DNA of 38,466 nt, from assembly GCA_900468625.1 (NCBI GenBank), contig UBUL01000052.1, forward strand, positions 1 to 38,466, written 5' to 3'. Source of the DNA: Hyphomicrobiales bacterium. GTDB taxonomy: Bacteria > Pseudomonadota > Alphaproteobacteria > Rhizobiales > Rhizobiaceae. The notes under the pieces were generated by a model, which saw only the letters and a list, made by a program, of their open reading frames with translations, made no database searches and was not told the DNA's origin. The stretch's first letter is position 1; each line of letters opens with the position of its first letter. The translations under genes and the position numbers were made by a program. Positions 14,486-23,905 of the stretch are shown here, one piece after another.

Positions 14486-15025
14486 CTACCGCACCTGATC
14501 AAGCAGGCGCTTGCACTCCAGAAGATCGTAGAGCGTCTCTTGAAGCAAAGCGCGATCTTCCTTGCCGACGCTGGATTTGCCGATCGAAACATCCGGCACG
14601 CCGTCATCGCCGCTGACGAAATTGAAGAAGCGGCGGCTTATCGGCGCCTTGGCGCGGCCGACAATCTGATCCTCCTCAGGATTGGCGGAGCTGATGCGCG
14701 GCTCGACAGCCGCAGGCTCCTGCGCCGCGGCAAGCGCCTCCACACTGGCAAGATCGCCATGCCCGACGGCGATGACAAACTTATTGCCGTTGGTCTTCAG
14801 AAGCTTCTGAACACCCTTGATCGTATAGCCGTGATCGTAAAGCAGATGACGGATGCCATTCAGGAGATCGACGTCTTCCGGGCGATAATAGCGCCTGCCG
14901 CCGCCGCGCTTCATCGGCTTGATCTGCGGAAACCTGGTCTCCCAGAACCGTAGGACATGCTGCGGCAGATCAAGGTCTTCGGCTACTTCGCTGATCGTGC
15001 GAAATGCATCAGGGCTCTTGTCCAT
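14486..15025 (-). CDS. MerR-family transcriptional regulator
   Basis: A 179-residue regulator. The N-terminal winged helix has FRTISEVAEDLDLPQHVLRF and FWETRFPQIKPMKRGGGRRY followed by YRPEDVDLLNGIRHLLYDHG, the MerR DNA-binding pattern. The C-terminal part has no cysteine pair for metal sensing, so the signal is unknown. Three ATG codons occur in a row; the third (15025) is best spaced from GGGAG. In rhizobia this gene commonly follows ihfA, as here. Confidence 0.88.
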   Translation of the reverse strand: MDKSPDAFRTISEVAEDLDLPQHVLRFWETRFPQIKPMKRGGGRRYYRPEDVDLLNGIRHLLYDHGYTIKGVQKLLKTNGNKFVIAVGHGDLASVEALAAAQEPAAVEPRISSANPEEDQIVGRAKAPISRRFFNFVSGDDGVPDVSIGKSSVGKEDRALLQETLYDLLECKRLLDQVR

Positions 15026-15257
15026 CATCATACTCCCACAGTGCGCGAACGGCGCCATTCGGCCGGATCGCTAAGAAGGGATATCGATATCCGCGATTCT
15101 CAACGATGCGACTCACCATATTTCAACGGTTTGGCGGCGGAAATTCAAGTCACATCTTCAGCCGCTGCACAGGCTAGCGACAAAAAGGACGAGGAAGTGC
15201 CTTGAAGAGCCGCATGACAGGCATACGGCCGAATGAGGATAAAAATTCCGAGGTGGA

Positions 15258-15596
15258 TCAGGACGCCGGATTTGCCGGCTTGGCCTTCGCCTTGCGGCTC
15301 GAATGGGCTTTCAGAATACGGGTCTTGAGGACATTCGACGCCTTGAAGGTCATGACGCGCCGTGGCGAGATCGGCACTTCCTCGCCGGTCTTCGGATTGC
15401 GCCCGATGCGTTCGTTCTTGTCACGCACCTGGAAGGTCGCGAACGAGGAGAGCTTTACGGTTTCCCCACGCACGATGGCGTTGCAAATTTCATCGATCAC
15501 GGTCTCGACAAGTTCCGCCGACTCCGTTCGGGAGAGGCCGACTTTCCGGAATACCGACTCCGCCAGGTCTGCGCGCGTCACTGTCTTGCCCGTCAT
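15258..15596 (-). CDS. ihfA: integration host factor subunit alpha
   Basis: A 112-residue DNA-bending protein that pairs with IhfB. The HU/IHF fold is clear: TVTRADLAESVFRKVGLSR, then VKLSSFATFQVRDKNERIGR and NPKTGEEVPISPRRVMTF. The tail after ILKAHSS is rich in Lys, Ala and Pro, an extension common in rhizobial IhfA. ATG 15596 is preceded by GGGAG. It may help assemble the excision complex of the nearby integrase element (inference from IHF's role with phage integrases). Confidence 0.95.
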   Translation of the reverse strand: MTGKTVTRADLAESVFRKVGLSRTESAELVETVIDEICNAIVRGETVKLSSFATFQVRDKNERIGRNPKTGEEVPISPRRVMTFKASNVLKTRILKAHSSRKAKAKPANPAS

Positions 15597-15703
15597 AGCT
15601 CCCCGCCCATATTGCTGCGTAATCTTCTTCAAGTTTCGCGAGACTATTGCCGTTGCGGCGAACGGTCAAGCTCTTGTTCGGAACGGCTTTTAGAGAGGTG
15701 GCA

Positions 15704-16675
15704 CTACCAGCGCAACAAGACCGCGCCCCAGGTGAAACCGCCGCCCATGGCCTCCAGCATCACCAGATCGCCCTTCTTGATCCGACCGTCGCCGGCCGCG
15801 ACGGCAAGCGCGAGGGGGATCGATGCGGCAGACGTATTGCCATGGAGATCCACGGTGACCACAACCTTCTCGAGAGGAATTCCGAGCTTCTTGGCGGAGC
15901 CATCAATGATACGGCGGTTGGCCTGATGCGGCACCAGCCAGTCGAGATCGTCCGGCGTGGTGCCGGTCGCATCGAAGGCCGCCTGGATGACATCGGTGAT
16001 CATCCCGACGGCGTGCTTGAACACTTCACGGCCCGCCATGTGCAAAACGCCGACCGTTCCCGTCGTGGAAGGCCCGCCATCGACATAAAGCTTGTCCTTG
16101 TGCGCGCCATCGGAGCGCAGGCTTGCCGTCAGCACGCCACGGTCGGAGTTGGCACCGGTCCCCTCGCCCGCCTCCAGGATCAGCGCTCCGGCGCCGTCGC
16201 CGAAGAGGACGCAGGTCGTGCGGTCGGTCCAATTGAGGATGCGGGAAAACGTCTCGGCGCCGATGACGAGCACGCGCTTGGCGAGACCGCAGCGAATATA
16301 GGCATCGGCCGTCGTTACTGCATAGACGAAGCCAGTGCACACGGCCTGAACATCGAAGGCGAAGCCGTGATGCATGCCGAGCCGGTTCTGGATGTTCACC
16401 GCTGTTGCCGGAAAGGTATTGTCCGGCGTCGAGGTGGCAACGATGATCAGATCGAGATCGTCAGGCGTCAGACCGGCATTGGCGAGGGCGGCGCGAGCCG
16501 CCTGTTCGCCCAGGGAGGCCGTGGTTTCGTCCTCGCCGGCGATATGGCGTTGACGGATGCCCGAGCGCTGGACGATCCAGTCGTCGCTGGTATCGACAAT
16601 CTGCTCCATCTCGGCATTGGTCATGACGCGCTTGGGGAGTGCCGCCCCGAAGCCGCGAACAATTGAACGGATCAT
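15704..16675 (-). CDS. fabH: 3-oxoacyl-[acyl-carrier-protein] synthase III
   Basis: A 323-residue enzyme that condenses acetyl-CoA with malonyl-ACP to start fatty acid synthesis. The catalytic triad is visible as C113 (VQAVCTGF), H250 (WLVPHQANRR) and N280 (LHGNTSAASIP). The GGGFTWGAVLLRW ending is typical. It is 19 bp downstream of plsX on the same strand, the usual plsX-fabH pairing that links phospholipid and fatty acid initiation. Confidence 0.97.
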   Translation of the reverse strand: MIRSIVRGFGAALPKRVMTNAEMEQIVDTSDDWIVQRSGIRQRHIAGEDETTASLGEQAARAALANAGLTPDDLDLIIVATSTPDNTFPATAVNIQNRLGMHHGFAFDVQAVCTGFVYAVTTADAYIRCGLAKRVLVIGAETFSRILNWTDRTTCVLFGDGAGALILEAGEGTGANSDRGVLTASLRSDGAHKDKLYVDGGPSTTGTVGVLHMAGREVFKHAVGMITDVIQAAFDATGTTPDDLDWLVPHQANRRIIDGSAKKLGIPLEKVVVTVDLHGNTSAASIPLALAVAAGDGRIKKGDLVMLEAMGGGFTWGAVLLRW

Positions 16676-16694
16676 TCTGCTTGTACCCCGTCGC

Positions 16695-17741
16695 TCATGC
16701 CGCTTCCGGCCCTATGGGAGGCAGCCGTTTGGCATGATATCTCTTCAAATCGTTTTCGATTTTCTGTGTCAGTCCATTCTTGGCCATATCATAGCCGACA
16801 TCGATGGCGGCTGCGAAAGCTTCGACATTCGCGCCGCCGTGGCTCTTGATGACGATACCGTTAAGGCCGAGGAAGACGCCGCCATTGACCTTGCTGGGGT
16901 CGAGCTTTTCGCGCAGCAGGTCGAAGGCACCCTTAGCAAACACATAGCCGATGCGTGCAAGCAGCGTGCGCGACATGGCGGCACGCAGATAGGAGCCGAT
17001 CTGCTTGGCCGTGCCTTCCGCCGCCTTCAGCGCGATATTGCCGGAGAAGCCTTCCGTGACGACGACATCCACGGTGCCCTTGCCGATATCGTCGCCCTCG
17101 ACAAAACCGAAATATTCAAGCGATTCAAGATTGGCTTCGCGGATCAGGCGTCCGGCGTCCTTGACCTCTTCCTGGCCCTTTATTTCCTCGACACCGACAT
17201 TCAACAGCCCGACCGTGGGCCGCTCGATCTCGAAGAGCGCGCGCGCCATGGCGCCGCCCATCAGGGCGAAATCGAGCAACTGCTGGGCATCCGCGCCGAT
17301 CGTGGCGCCGACGTCGAGCACGATGCTTTCACCGCGCAGGGTCGGCCATATCGCCGCGATCGCCGGGCGTTCGATATTGGCCATGGTGCGGAGACAGAAT
17401 TTCGCCATCGCCATGAGCGCGCCGGTATTGCCCGCCGACACGACGACGTCGGCATCGCCCACCTTCACCGCTTCGATCGAACGCCACATGGTGGAAATAT
17501 AGCGACCGCGGCGAAGCGCCTGGCTCGGCTTTTCATCCATACTGATGGCGACTTCGCATTCGTGAAAGACCGATTTTTCGCGAAGCTTGGGATATTTGGC
17601 GAGGACCGCCTCGCAGCGATCCTTCTGACCGTACATGATGAATGTGATATCGGGATGCCTATCCAGCGCCTTGGCCGCGCCGGGAACAACAACCTCAGGG
17701 CCGAAGTCGCCACCCATTAGGTCAAGAGAAATTCTGATCAC
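16695..17741 (-). CDS. plsX: phosphate acyltransferase PlsX
   Basis: A 348-residue enzyme making acyl-phosphate from acyl-ACP for phosphatidic acid synthesis. It begins MIRISLDLMGGDFGPEVVVP, the PlsX signature. SAGNTGALMAMAKFCLR, DVGATIGADAQQLLDFA and the C-terminal SHGGANVEAFAAAI segment support it. Length is normal. It is followed by fabH and preceded by the DUF177 gene in the same direction. Confidence 0.97.
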   Translation of the reverse strand: MIRISLDLMGGDFGPEVVVPGAAKALDRHPDITFIMYGQKDRCEAVLAKYPKLREKSVFHECEVAISMDEKPSQALRRGRYISTMWRSIEAVKVGDADVVVSAGNTGALMAMAKFCLRTMANIERPAIAAIWPTLRGESIVLDVGATIGADAQQLLDFALMGGAMARALFEIERPTVGLLNVGVEEIKGQEEVKDAGRLIREANLESLEYFGFVEGDDIGKGTVDVVVTEGFSGNIALKAAEGTAKQIGSYLRAAMSRTLLARIGYVFAKGAFDLLREKLDPSKVNGGVFLGLNGIVIKSHGGANVEAFAAAIDVGYDMAKNGLTQKIENDLKRYHAKRLPPIGPEAA

Positions 17742-17843
17742 GCGTCCCTAGTCCTTTTTCTCCGCCGAGGCCGGCGAATTTGGCGTCAAAATACCGTTTT
17801 CTCCCCCGGTTACAACTGAATTGTGCTCGAAGGGCACCGGGGC

Positions 17844-18401
17844 CTATTCCTTTTTCCAGTCTTTCAGAACGGCAAAGGGCGAGGGCTTCCTGTCATCCTC
17901 GCCGGTGTCTTCTATATGCGCTTCGAACTCGACGCCGGGCTTGCGCGGATAAGGATCGATGGCAAGGGCGGCAAATTCCGCAACGACCGCGCCGGCGTCG
18001 ATCGTATCGCCTGTAAAGGTCTCAGGAAGATCCGGACCATCGGGATCGAGTATCATTTCTCCGGCATCCACAGAGGGCGCACGCGCCAGTTTGGAATCCT
18101 CGGGCACGAAGATGTGCTCGAAGTCTTCGTCGATATCAGATTCGACCGGCTCGAGTGTGACAACGCAAGCCTGAACGATCTTTGCCTTCACATTGCCCTT
18201 GACGCGCACTCCGTCGCGCTTCCAGCGCGAAATCTTGAGATCGGCTTCGAGCTTGCTGACCGAAAGAACATCCCAGAGAACCGCAAGCCCGGCCAGCTCG
18301 CGATCATCGGCCTCGAGGTGCACATCCACCGGATTGGCGGAGATATGCCCTACCTTCACCGGATAGGAAAACGGCGTTTCATCGGAGTCGTGTCTTTTCA
18401 T
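17844..18401 (-). CDS. DUF177/YceD family protein
   Basis: A 185-residue protein of the YceD (DUF177) family, linked in other bacteria to 23S rRNA accumulation and ribosome metabolism. Signature parts are VKAKIVQACVVTLEPVES and the acidic segment ending VAEFAALAIDPYPRKPG. In many bacteria it precedes rpmF and plsX; here it directly precedes plsX and no rpmF is present. It starts 10 bp after the stop of the upstream chaperone gene, so the two are likely cotranscribed. Confidence 0.88.
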   Translation of the reverse strand: MKRHDSDETPFSYPVKVGHISANPVDVHLEADDRELAGLAVLWDVLSVSKLEADLKISRWKRDGVRVKGNVKAKIVQACVVTLEPVESDIDEDFEHIFVPEDSKLARAPSVDAGEMILDPDGPDLPETFTGDTIDAGAVVAEFAALAIDPYPRKPGVEFEAHIEDTGEDDRKPSPFAVLKDWKKE

Positions 18402-18410
18402 TTTTATCTC

Positions 18411-18968
18411 CTAACCGGCCGGTCGGCCGACTTTGTCAGGCATCGGCAGCGTCGCCAAGCCCGTAGCGATTTGATCCTCGGTCACGGCCGTCAGATGCGC
18501 TTCCGCGATCATCATCCAATCGGCCAGCGCAGCCATGGAAGCCGCGGCCTCATTCGCCTTGGGATAGATGTTGCGCTGTAGCGCCATGGCAAGCGCGGCG
18601 CGATCATCGGCATCCATGGCACCCGCATAGCTTTCGAGCCGCCCGTAAAACATGCCGGCCAGCTTCTTCATCCGCTTCGGCACGCTGTTGTCACCTATAC
18701 CAAGCTCGCGGATCGAATAATCGATGTCTTCGAAGAATGCATCCACGATTTCCTGCGCCAGTTCCTGGCCGCTGGTCGCGGCAGACCGGACGCGGCGGAA
18801 AAACAGAATCATCATGACGGACAGCAATTCGAAGCGTCCCATGACCGTATCGGGCACGCCGTAGTCGGTGTAGAAAACCGGCTCGCGCGCCATCGACGTC
18901 AGGGCCTCATATTGCCTGACGACGATGATCTGATTGTGATTTCTTTTGCGGAAGAGCCCAAAAATCAT
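18411..18968 (-). CDS. ubiquinol-cytochrome c chaperone (CBP3-like)
   Basis: A 185-residue protein of the family containing yeast Cbp3, needed for assembly of cytochrome bc1. Conserved segments are EALTSMAREPVFYTDYGVPD, TVMGRFELLSVMMILFFRRV and AQEIVDAFFEDIDYSIRELG with VPKRMKKLAGMFYGRLESY. The ATG at 18968 gives the expected N-terminus (MIFGLFRKRNHNQ) after a GGGAA-type ribosome site; the frame is open for 47 codons upstream. It heads the DUF177-plsX-fabH cluster and diverges from bamE. Confidence 0.9.
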   Translation of the reverse strand: MIFGLFRKRNHNQIIVVRQYEALTSMAREPVFYTDYGVPDTVMGRFELLSVMMILFFRRVRSAATSGQELAQEIVDAFFEDIDYSIRELGIGDNSVPKRMKKLAGMFYGRLESYAGAMDADDRAALAMALQRNIYPKANEAAASMAALADWMMIAEAHLTAVTEDQIATGLATLPMPDKVGRPAG

Positions 18969-19248
18969 GAAAATTCCCGGAATTGGCTCCCTCTGAGCGT
19001 GCCGTTTTTGCTTGGCCTTGTTGCATCCACGCAAAAGCTGGTTTACCGAAGCAGGCGCGAATTGCAATGCCGTTTGTGCCCGCTTCGAGGCTCCAGCCCT
19101 TACCGTCATTACGTTGTGAATGATCGGTGATGAAGAGTGCCCAACAGCATCCTTGTGCCTTTCTCAATCGCGGAAAGGCCACAATGATGTGCACAGCAAG
19201 GTCATGTCGGCCGTTCGGCCATCGGATTGATTCATTAGGGGAGATGAG

Positions 19249-19758
19249 ATGTCGTTGACCAGACGGTATTTCAAGTCTGACATATCTTTCAGCAGCACTG
19301 CCGCCATCGCCCTGGTGATTGCGACCATGGGCCTTTCGGGTTGCAAGACCAGCGAGGTCATGAACAACGGCTACATCTTCGATCAGCAGTCGCTGGCACT
19401 TGCGCCGGTCGGCTCGAGCCGCGAGCAGGTTCTGCTCTCGCTCGGTACGCCCTCCACCACGGCAACCTTCGATGGCGAGGTCTTCTACTACATCTCCCAG
19501 AAGCGCACGCGCCCCGTCGCCTTCATGAAGCCGAAGCTGGTCGACCAGAACATTCTGGCGATCTATTTCGACAAGGACGGCGTGGTGAAGCAGGAAGCCA
19601 ACTATACGCTGAAGGACGGCAAGGTCTTCGACATGATCAGCCGCACGACGCCCACCGGCGGCCGCGACATCACCTTCCTGCAGCAGATCCTCCAGGGCGG
19701 CGGCAACGGCGTCAACGGCGCCAGAAACTTCCTCAACAATCTCAACCCGGGTCAGTAA
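19249..19758 (+). CDS. bamE: outer membrane assembly lipoprotein BamE
   Basis: A 169-residue lipoprotein of the SmpA/OmlA (BamE) family, part of the complex that inserts outer membrane proteins. The lipobox is LSGC with Cys32. The domain has SLALAPVGSSREQVLLSLGT and FDGEVFYYISQKRTR, followed by ILAIYFDKDGVVKQEANY. The Gly/Asn-rich tail (GGGNGVNGARNFLNNLNPGQ) is a rhizobial feature. GGGGAG lies just before the ATG. Its products would include the porin encoded at 13052-14158 among BAM clients. Confidence 0.93.
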   Translation: MSLTRRYFKSDISFSSTAAIALVIATMGLSGCKTSEVMNNGYIFDQQSLALAPVGSSREQVLLSLGTPSTTATFDGEVFYYISQKRTRPVAFMKPKLVDQNILAIYFDKDGVVKQEANYTLKDGKVFDMISRTTPTGGRDITFLQQILQGGGNGVNGARNFLNNLNPGQ

Positions 19759-19777
19759 TCCGGGGATCATTTCAAAG

Positions 19778-19810
19778 AAAAACCCGCGAGGCATGCGCGC
19801 GCGGGTTTTT
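19778..19810. terminator. bidirectional terminator between bamE and hppA
   Basis: An 11-bp perfect stem (AAAAACCCGCG / CGCGGGTTTTT) around an 11-base loop. T-runs occur in both directions, which serves the convergent genes bamE and hppA. Confidence 0.85.
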
Positions 19811-19832
19811 CTGTGCGTTCAATACGCTTTTC

Positions 19833-21971
19833 TTAGCCGGCCAGGATCGCAAGCAGCAGCAAGGCAACGATGTTGGTGATCTTGATCGCCGGATTGACAG
19901 CCGGGCCTGCCGTATCCTTATAGGGGTCGCCGACCGTGTCGCCCGTCACCGATGCCTTGTGGGCTTCAGAGCCCTTCATATGGCGCGTGCCGTCCTTGTC
20001 GACGAAGCCATCCTCGAAGCTCTTCTTGGCATTGTCCCATGCGCCGCCACCCGATGTCATGGAAATGGCGACGAAGAGGCCGTTGATGATCACGCCGAGC
20101 AACGATGCGCCAAGTGCCGCGAAAGCCGACGCCTTGGAGCCGGAGAGCAGCAGGACGCCGAAATAGACGACGACCGGAGCCAGAACCGGCAAGAGCGACG
20201 GAATGATCATTTCGCGAATGGCGGCCTTGGTCAGCAGATCGACGGCGCGGCCGTAATCGGGACGCTCCGTGCCCTGCATGATGCCCGGTTTCTCGCGGAA
20301 CTGCCGGCGCACCTCCTCCACGATCGAGCCGGCGGCCCGGCCGACTGCCGTCATGGCGATGCCGCCGAAGAGATAGGGGATGAGGCCGCCGAACAGCAGG
20401 CCGGCGACGACGTAAGGGTTCGAGAGCTCGAACGAGATCGCACCCACGTTGGCGAAGTACGGGAACTTGTCGCCGTGAGCCGCAAAATATTGCAGGTCGT
20501 TCGAATAGGCGGCGAACAGCACCAATGCGCCAAGGCCGGCCGAGCCGATGGCATAGCCCTTGGTGACGGCTTTGGTGGTATTGCCGACCGCATCCAGGGC
20601 ATCGGTGGATTTTCGCACTTCCGGCGGCAGATGCGACATTTCCGCGATACCGCCGGCATTGTCCGTGACGGGGCCGAAGGCGTCGAGCGCGACGATCATG
20701 CCGGCAAGGCCGAGCATGGCGGTAACCGCAATGCCGGTGCCGAACAGGCCGCCGAGCTGATAGGTGGCAATGATGCCGCCGACGATGACGATTGCCGGCA
20801 ACGCCGTCGATTCGAGCGAGACGGCAAGCCCCTGGATGACGTTGGTGCCGTGACCGGTCACCGATGCCTGCGCGATGGAATTGACCGGCCGCTTGTTCGT
20901 GCCGGTATAGTATTCGGTGATCACGACGATGAGCGCGGTAACGATCAGACCGACGATGCCACAGGTGAAGAGCTTCGTCCCGGTAATGTCGAAGCCGGCA
21001 ACCGTGCCGACCGATCCCCAGCCGATGGTCAGCGAGGTGGCGACGGCCAGTCCGATGATCGACAGCACGCCCGTCGCAACGAGGCCTTTATACAGCGCGC
21101 CCATGATCGAACCATTGACGCCGAGCTTGACAAAGAAGGTACCGATGATCGAGGTGATGATGCAGGCACCACAGATCGCCAGCGGATAAACCATGGCCGA
21201 ACCGAGGAGCGGCGAGCCGGCGAAGAAGATCGCGGCCAGCACCATCGTCGCGACCACGGACACGGCATAGGTCTCGAACAGGTCCGCCGCCATGCCGGCG
21301 CAATCGCCGACATTGTCGCCGACGTTATCGGCAATGGTGGCGGGGTTGCGCGGATCGTCCTCGGGGATGCCGGCCTCGACCTTGCCGACGAGGTCGCCGC
21401 CCACATCCGCCCCCTTGGTGAAGATGCCGCCTCCGAGACGGGCGAAGATCGAAATCAGCGAAGCGCCGAAACCGAGAGCCACAAGGGCGTCGATGACATC
21501 GCGTGAACCGGCCTCATGGCCGAGAACCTTCGTCAGAATACAGAAGTAGATTGAGACGCCGAGCAGGGCGAGACCGGCGACGAGCATGCCCGTAATGGCG
21601 CCGGACTTGAAGGCGATATCGAGACCTGCCGACAGGCTCTGCGACGAGGCTTGCGCGGTGCGGACATTGGCGCGCACGGAGACATGCATGCCGATGAAGC
21701 CTGCGGAGCCAGAGAGGATTGCGCCGATCAGGAAACCGAAAGCGGCTTCGGCCGACAAGAGAAGCCAGGCCGCGATGAAAACGATAATCCCGACGATGGC
21801 GATGGTTCTGTACTGGCGCGCCAGATAGGCTTGCGCTCCTTCACGAATATATCCGGCAATCTCCTGCATGCGGGCATTGCCCTGATCGGCAGCGAGCACC
21901 GACCGGGTTGCCCATACGGCATAAATGACCGAGAGCAGTCCGCATGCGATCACTCCTAAAAGAATCGACAT
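19833..21971 (-). CDS. hppA: K+-insensitive pyrophosphate-energised proton pump
   Basis: A 712-residue integral membrane pump that couples pyrophosphate hydrolysis to proton export. Visible features are the catalytic loop GADVGGDLVGKVEAG with DDPRNPATIADNVGDNVGD, many hydrophobic spans and the C-terminal GDTVGDPYKDTAGPA. The GNTTKA motif has Lys where K+-dependent enzymes have Ala, which indicates the K+-independent class. ATG 21971 (MSILLGVIACG) was chosen because GGAGGG precedes it and family members start there; the longer open frame upstream is non-conserved. Confidence 0.96.
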   Translation of the reverse strand: MSILLGVIACGLLSVIYAVWATRSVLAADQGNARMQEIAGYIREGAQAYLARQYRTIAIVGIIVFIAAWLLLSAEAAFGFLIGAILSGSAGFIGMHVSVRANVRTAQASSQSLSAGLDIAFKSGAITGMLVAGLALLGVSIYFCILTKVLGHEAGSRDVIDALVALGFGASLISIFARLGGGIFTKGADVGGDLVGKVEAGIPEDDPRNPATIADNVGDNVGDCAGMAADLFETYAVSVVATMVLAAIFFAGSPLLGSAMVYPLAICGACIITSIIGTFFVKLGVNGSIMGALYKGLVATGVLSIIGLAVATSLTIGWGSVGTVAGFDITGTKLFTCGIVGLIVTALIVVITEYYTGTNKRPVNSIAQASVTGHGTNVIQGLAVSLESTALPAIVIVGGIIATYQLGGLFGTGIAVTAMLGLAGMIVALDAFGPVTDNAGGIAEMSHLPPEVRKSTDALDAVGNTTKAVTKGYAIGSAGLGALVLFAAYSNDLQYFAAHGDKFPYFANVGAISFELSNPYVVAGLLFGGLIPYLFGGIAMTAVGRAAGSIVEEVRRQFREKPGIMQGTERPDYGRAVDLLTKAAIREMIIPSLLPVLAPVVVYFGVLLLSGSKASAFAALGASLLGVIINGLFVAISMTSGGGAWDNAKKSFEDGFVDKDGTRHMKGSEAHKASVTGDTVGDPYKDTAGPAVNPAIKITNIVALLLLAILAG

Positions 21972-22187
21972 TTCGCTTTTTCCCTCCAAAAAAGCCGGCG
22001 GTTCAGTCCTCCTCCGGCCGCCTGCGACAACGGCCTGTCCCCTCCTCCGGGAGATCGGCTGATGTGCAGTTGCGAGATTGCTGTCGGGAAAACCTCGCGT
22101 CAAGACCGCCCGCAGGTAAAACACCCGCTGGAGGTTCAAAAGAATATTCGAAGATGAAATCAGGCGCGAACGAAGGAAACGAAAGCC

Positions 22188-22206
22188 CCGGGCTTCGCCT
22201 GCCCGG
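22188..22206 (-). terminator. putative terminator after nusB
   Basis: A 6-bp GC stem (CCGGGC / GCCCGG) with a 7-base loop; on the minus strand it is followed by GGCTTTCGTTTCC. It is 14 bp past the nusB stop. The T-run is interrupted, so this is moderate. Confidence 0.45.
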
Positions 22207-22219
22207 TGCCCATTATACC

Positions 22220-22702
22220 CTATTTCTTGGTTTCGCCGCGAACCTGCTTGGCGATTCGGTCAAGCACGGCATTCACGAGCTTCGGCTCGTCCTCCTCGAA
22301 GAAGGCGTGCGCGATCTCGACATACTCGGTGACGATGACCGGAACCGGCACATCCTTGCGGTCGATAAGCTCGAAGGTACCGGCGCGCAGTATGGCGCGT
22401 ACGGTGCTGTCGAGACGCGACAGCGCCCAGTCGTCCTGAAGAGCGGATCCGATCAGCGGATCGAGCCGGGTCTGCTCCCGCACGACACCGGAGACGATGG
22501 AACGGAACCAGGAGGCGTCGGCCTTCAGATACGTTTCGCCGTCCAGCTCCTGTCCGAGACGGTGGGCCTCATATTCGGCCACCACTTCCAGAACACCGGT
22601 TCCGCCGACATCCATCTGATAGAGCGCCTGGACCGCCGCAAGGCGTGCTGCACCGCGCTGGTTGGCGGGCTTTGCAGGTCGCTCGTTATCCTGATTGCTC
22701 AT
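22220..22702 (-). CDS. nusB: transcription antitermination protein NusB
   Basis: A 160-residue antitermination factor that binds boxA of rRNA leaders with NusE. Recognised by RGAARLAAVQALYQMDVGG near the N-terminus, and by LSRLDSTVRAILRAGTFELI and VIVTEYVEIAHAFFEEDEPK with FVNAVLD-type ending (LVNAVLDRIAKQVR). It follows ribH by only 3 bp, a usual ribH-nusB operon. Confidence 0.96.
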   Translation of the reverse strand: MSNQDNERPAKPANQRGAARLAAVQALYQMDVGGTGVLEVVAEYEAHRLGQELDGETYLKADASWFRSIVSGVVREQTRLDPLIGSALQDDWALSRLDSTVRAILRAGTFELIDRKDVPVPVIVTEYVEIAHAFFEEDEPKLVNAVLDRIAKQVRGETKK

Positions 22703-22705
22703 GTA

Positions 22706-23161
22706 TTATGCACCCAACTTCTCTTTCAGCGCGATCATCGTCAGCGCTGCGCGAGCGGCAAAGCCACCCTTGTTTTTGTCCGAACGGCGAGCGCGCGCCC
22801 AGGCCTGTTCGTCATTCTCGACGGTGAGAATACCGTTGCCGATCGCGAGAGATTCGCTGACGGCAAGATCCATCAACGCACGCGAGGATTCATTGGCGAC
22901 GATATCGAAATGATAGGTCTCGCCGCGAATGACCATGCCGAGAGCGACATAGCCGTCGTAAACAACGTTGCCATTGTCGCCGCCATCGAGCGCCATGGCA
23001 ATCGCCGCCGGGATCTCCAGCGCGCCGGGCACGGTCACAATATCGTAAGTCGCGCCGGCCTCATCGAGAGCCGCCTTGGCGCCGTCGAGCAGGGCATCGG
23101 CCATATCGTCGTAGAAGCGAGCTTCTACGATAAGGACATGAGCATTGGAAGAGCTGGTCAT
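22706..23161 (-). CDS. ribH: 6,7-dimethyl-8-ribityllumazine synthase
   Basis: A 151-residue riboflavin pathway enzyme that joins the pyrimidinedione and butanone phosphate. Key parts are VPGALEIPAAIAMAL, the GMVIRGETYHFDIVANESS active-site segment and LTVENDEQAWARA. It is cotranscribed with nusB. Unlike the usual rhizobial order, riboflavin synthase is not next to it: three plus-strand genes intervene. I see no FMN riboswitch upstream (23162-23360). Confidence 0.96.
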   Translation of the reverse strand: MTSSSNAHVLIVEARFYDDMADALLDGAKAALDEAGATYDIVTVPGALEIPAAIAMALDGGDNGNVVYDGYVALGMVIRGETYHFDIVANESSRALMDLAVSESLAIGNGILTVENDEQAWARARRSDKNKGGFAARAALTMIALKEKLGA

Positions 23162-23360
23162 ACATCACCTGCGATTTGAGAGGGCGCGGCACCTTGTCAG
23201 GCCGGGTCAAACCACGGCGGGCCTCGCTTGGCAAGTGTTTTTCAATGACGCGTGCCGATTCCGACCCTATTCGGAAATGATCTGCGCGTCGCAGAAATTG
23301 TGGCTTCCGCACACGCAACCGCTTCGATAATAATTTGAAGCCTTGCAAAGGGGGAGGTTC

Positions 23361-23870
23361 ATGACGAAGAAATCCACACCCGCCATCAATGTCGGCGAGC
23401 TCGAGCTGGAACATTGGCAGCAAGGGAGCTTCTTTGCCGGCAGCGATACTTCCTTCGGGGCAAAGCTCGGACTGAGGCAGCTCGGCATCAGCTATAACGA
23501 GGTGCCGCCAGGCAAATCAGGCTGTCCGTTTCACAATCATCATGTCGAAGAGGAGATGTTCGTCATTCTCGACGGCGAAGGCGAGTATCGCTTCGGCGAC
23601 CAGCGTATGGTAGTCGGCAAGGGCGATGTACTGGGCGCACCCGCCGGCGGTCCGGAAACCGCGCATCAGCTGATCAATATCGGCCCCGGCGTGCTGGTTT
23701 ATCTCGCCATCTCCACAAAAGCGCGGACCGAAATCGTCGAGTACCCCGATTCCGGCAAGTTCCTGGCCAAGACTTACAACGACGGCAAAACGGCGTTCCG
23801 CGCGATCGGCCGTACCTCCGCCGCCAAGCTCGATTACTGGGACGGGGAGCCCGGCGCCTCCAACGATTGA
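23361..23870 (+). CDS. cupin-domain protein
   Basis: A 169-residue single-domain cupin. The first metal motif is HNHHVEEEMFVILDGEGEYR and the second contributes His in GPETAHQLINIG. A C-terminal segment after the barrel (RTEIVEYPDSGKFLAKTY) is seen in cupins annotated as sugar-phosphate isomerase-like or stress cupins. The substrate is unknown. GGGGGAGG lies just before ATG 23361. The stop overlaps a possible TTG start of the next gene. Confidence 0.85.
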   Translation: MTKKSTPAINVGELELEHWQQGSFFAGSDTSFGAKLGLRQLGISYNEVPPGKSGCPFHNHHVEEEMFVILDGEGEYRFGDQRMVVGKGDVLGAPAGGPETAHQLINIGPGVLVYLAISTKARTEIVEYPDSGKFLAKTYNDGKTAFRAIGRTSAAKLDYWDGEPGASND

Positions 23871-23905
23871 CCATCACCAAAACATTTTCGGCAAAGACCT
23901 ATCCC

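Noticed and set aside
19341..21506. Plus-strand ORF of 721 codons
   Set aside because: It starts inside bamE in another frame and runs antisense to hppA; composition is rich in Arg, Asp, Gly and His as expected of a shadow frame.
23162..23360. FMN riboswitch before ribH
   Set aside because: I could not find the conserved RFN-type stems in the 199-bp upstream gap on the minus strand.
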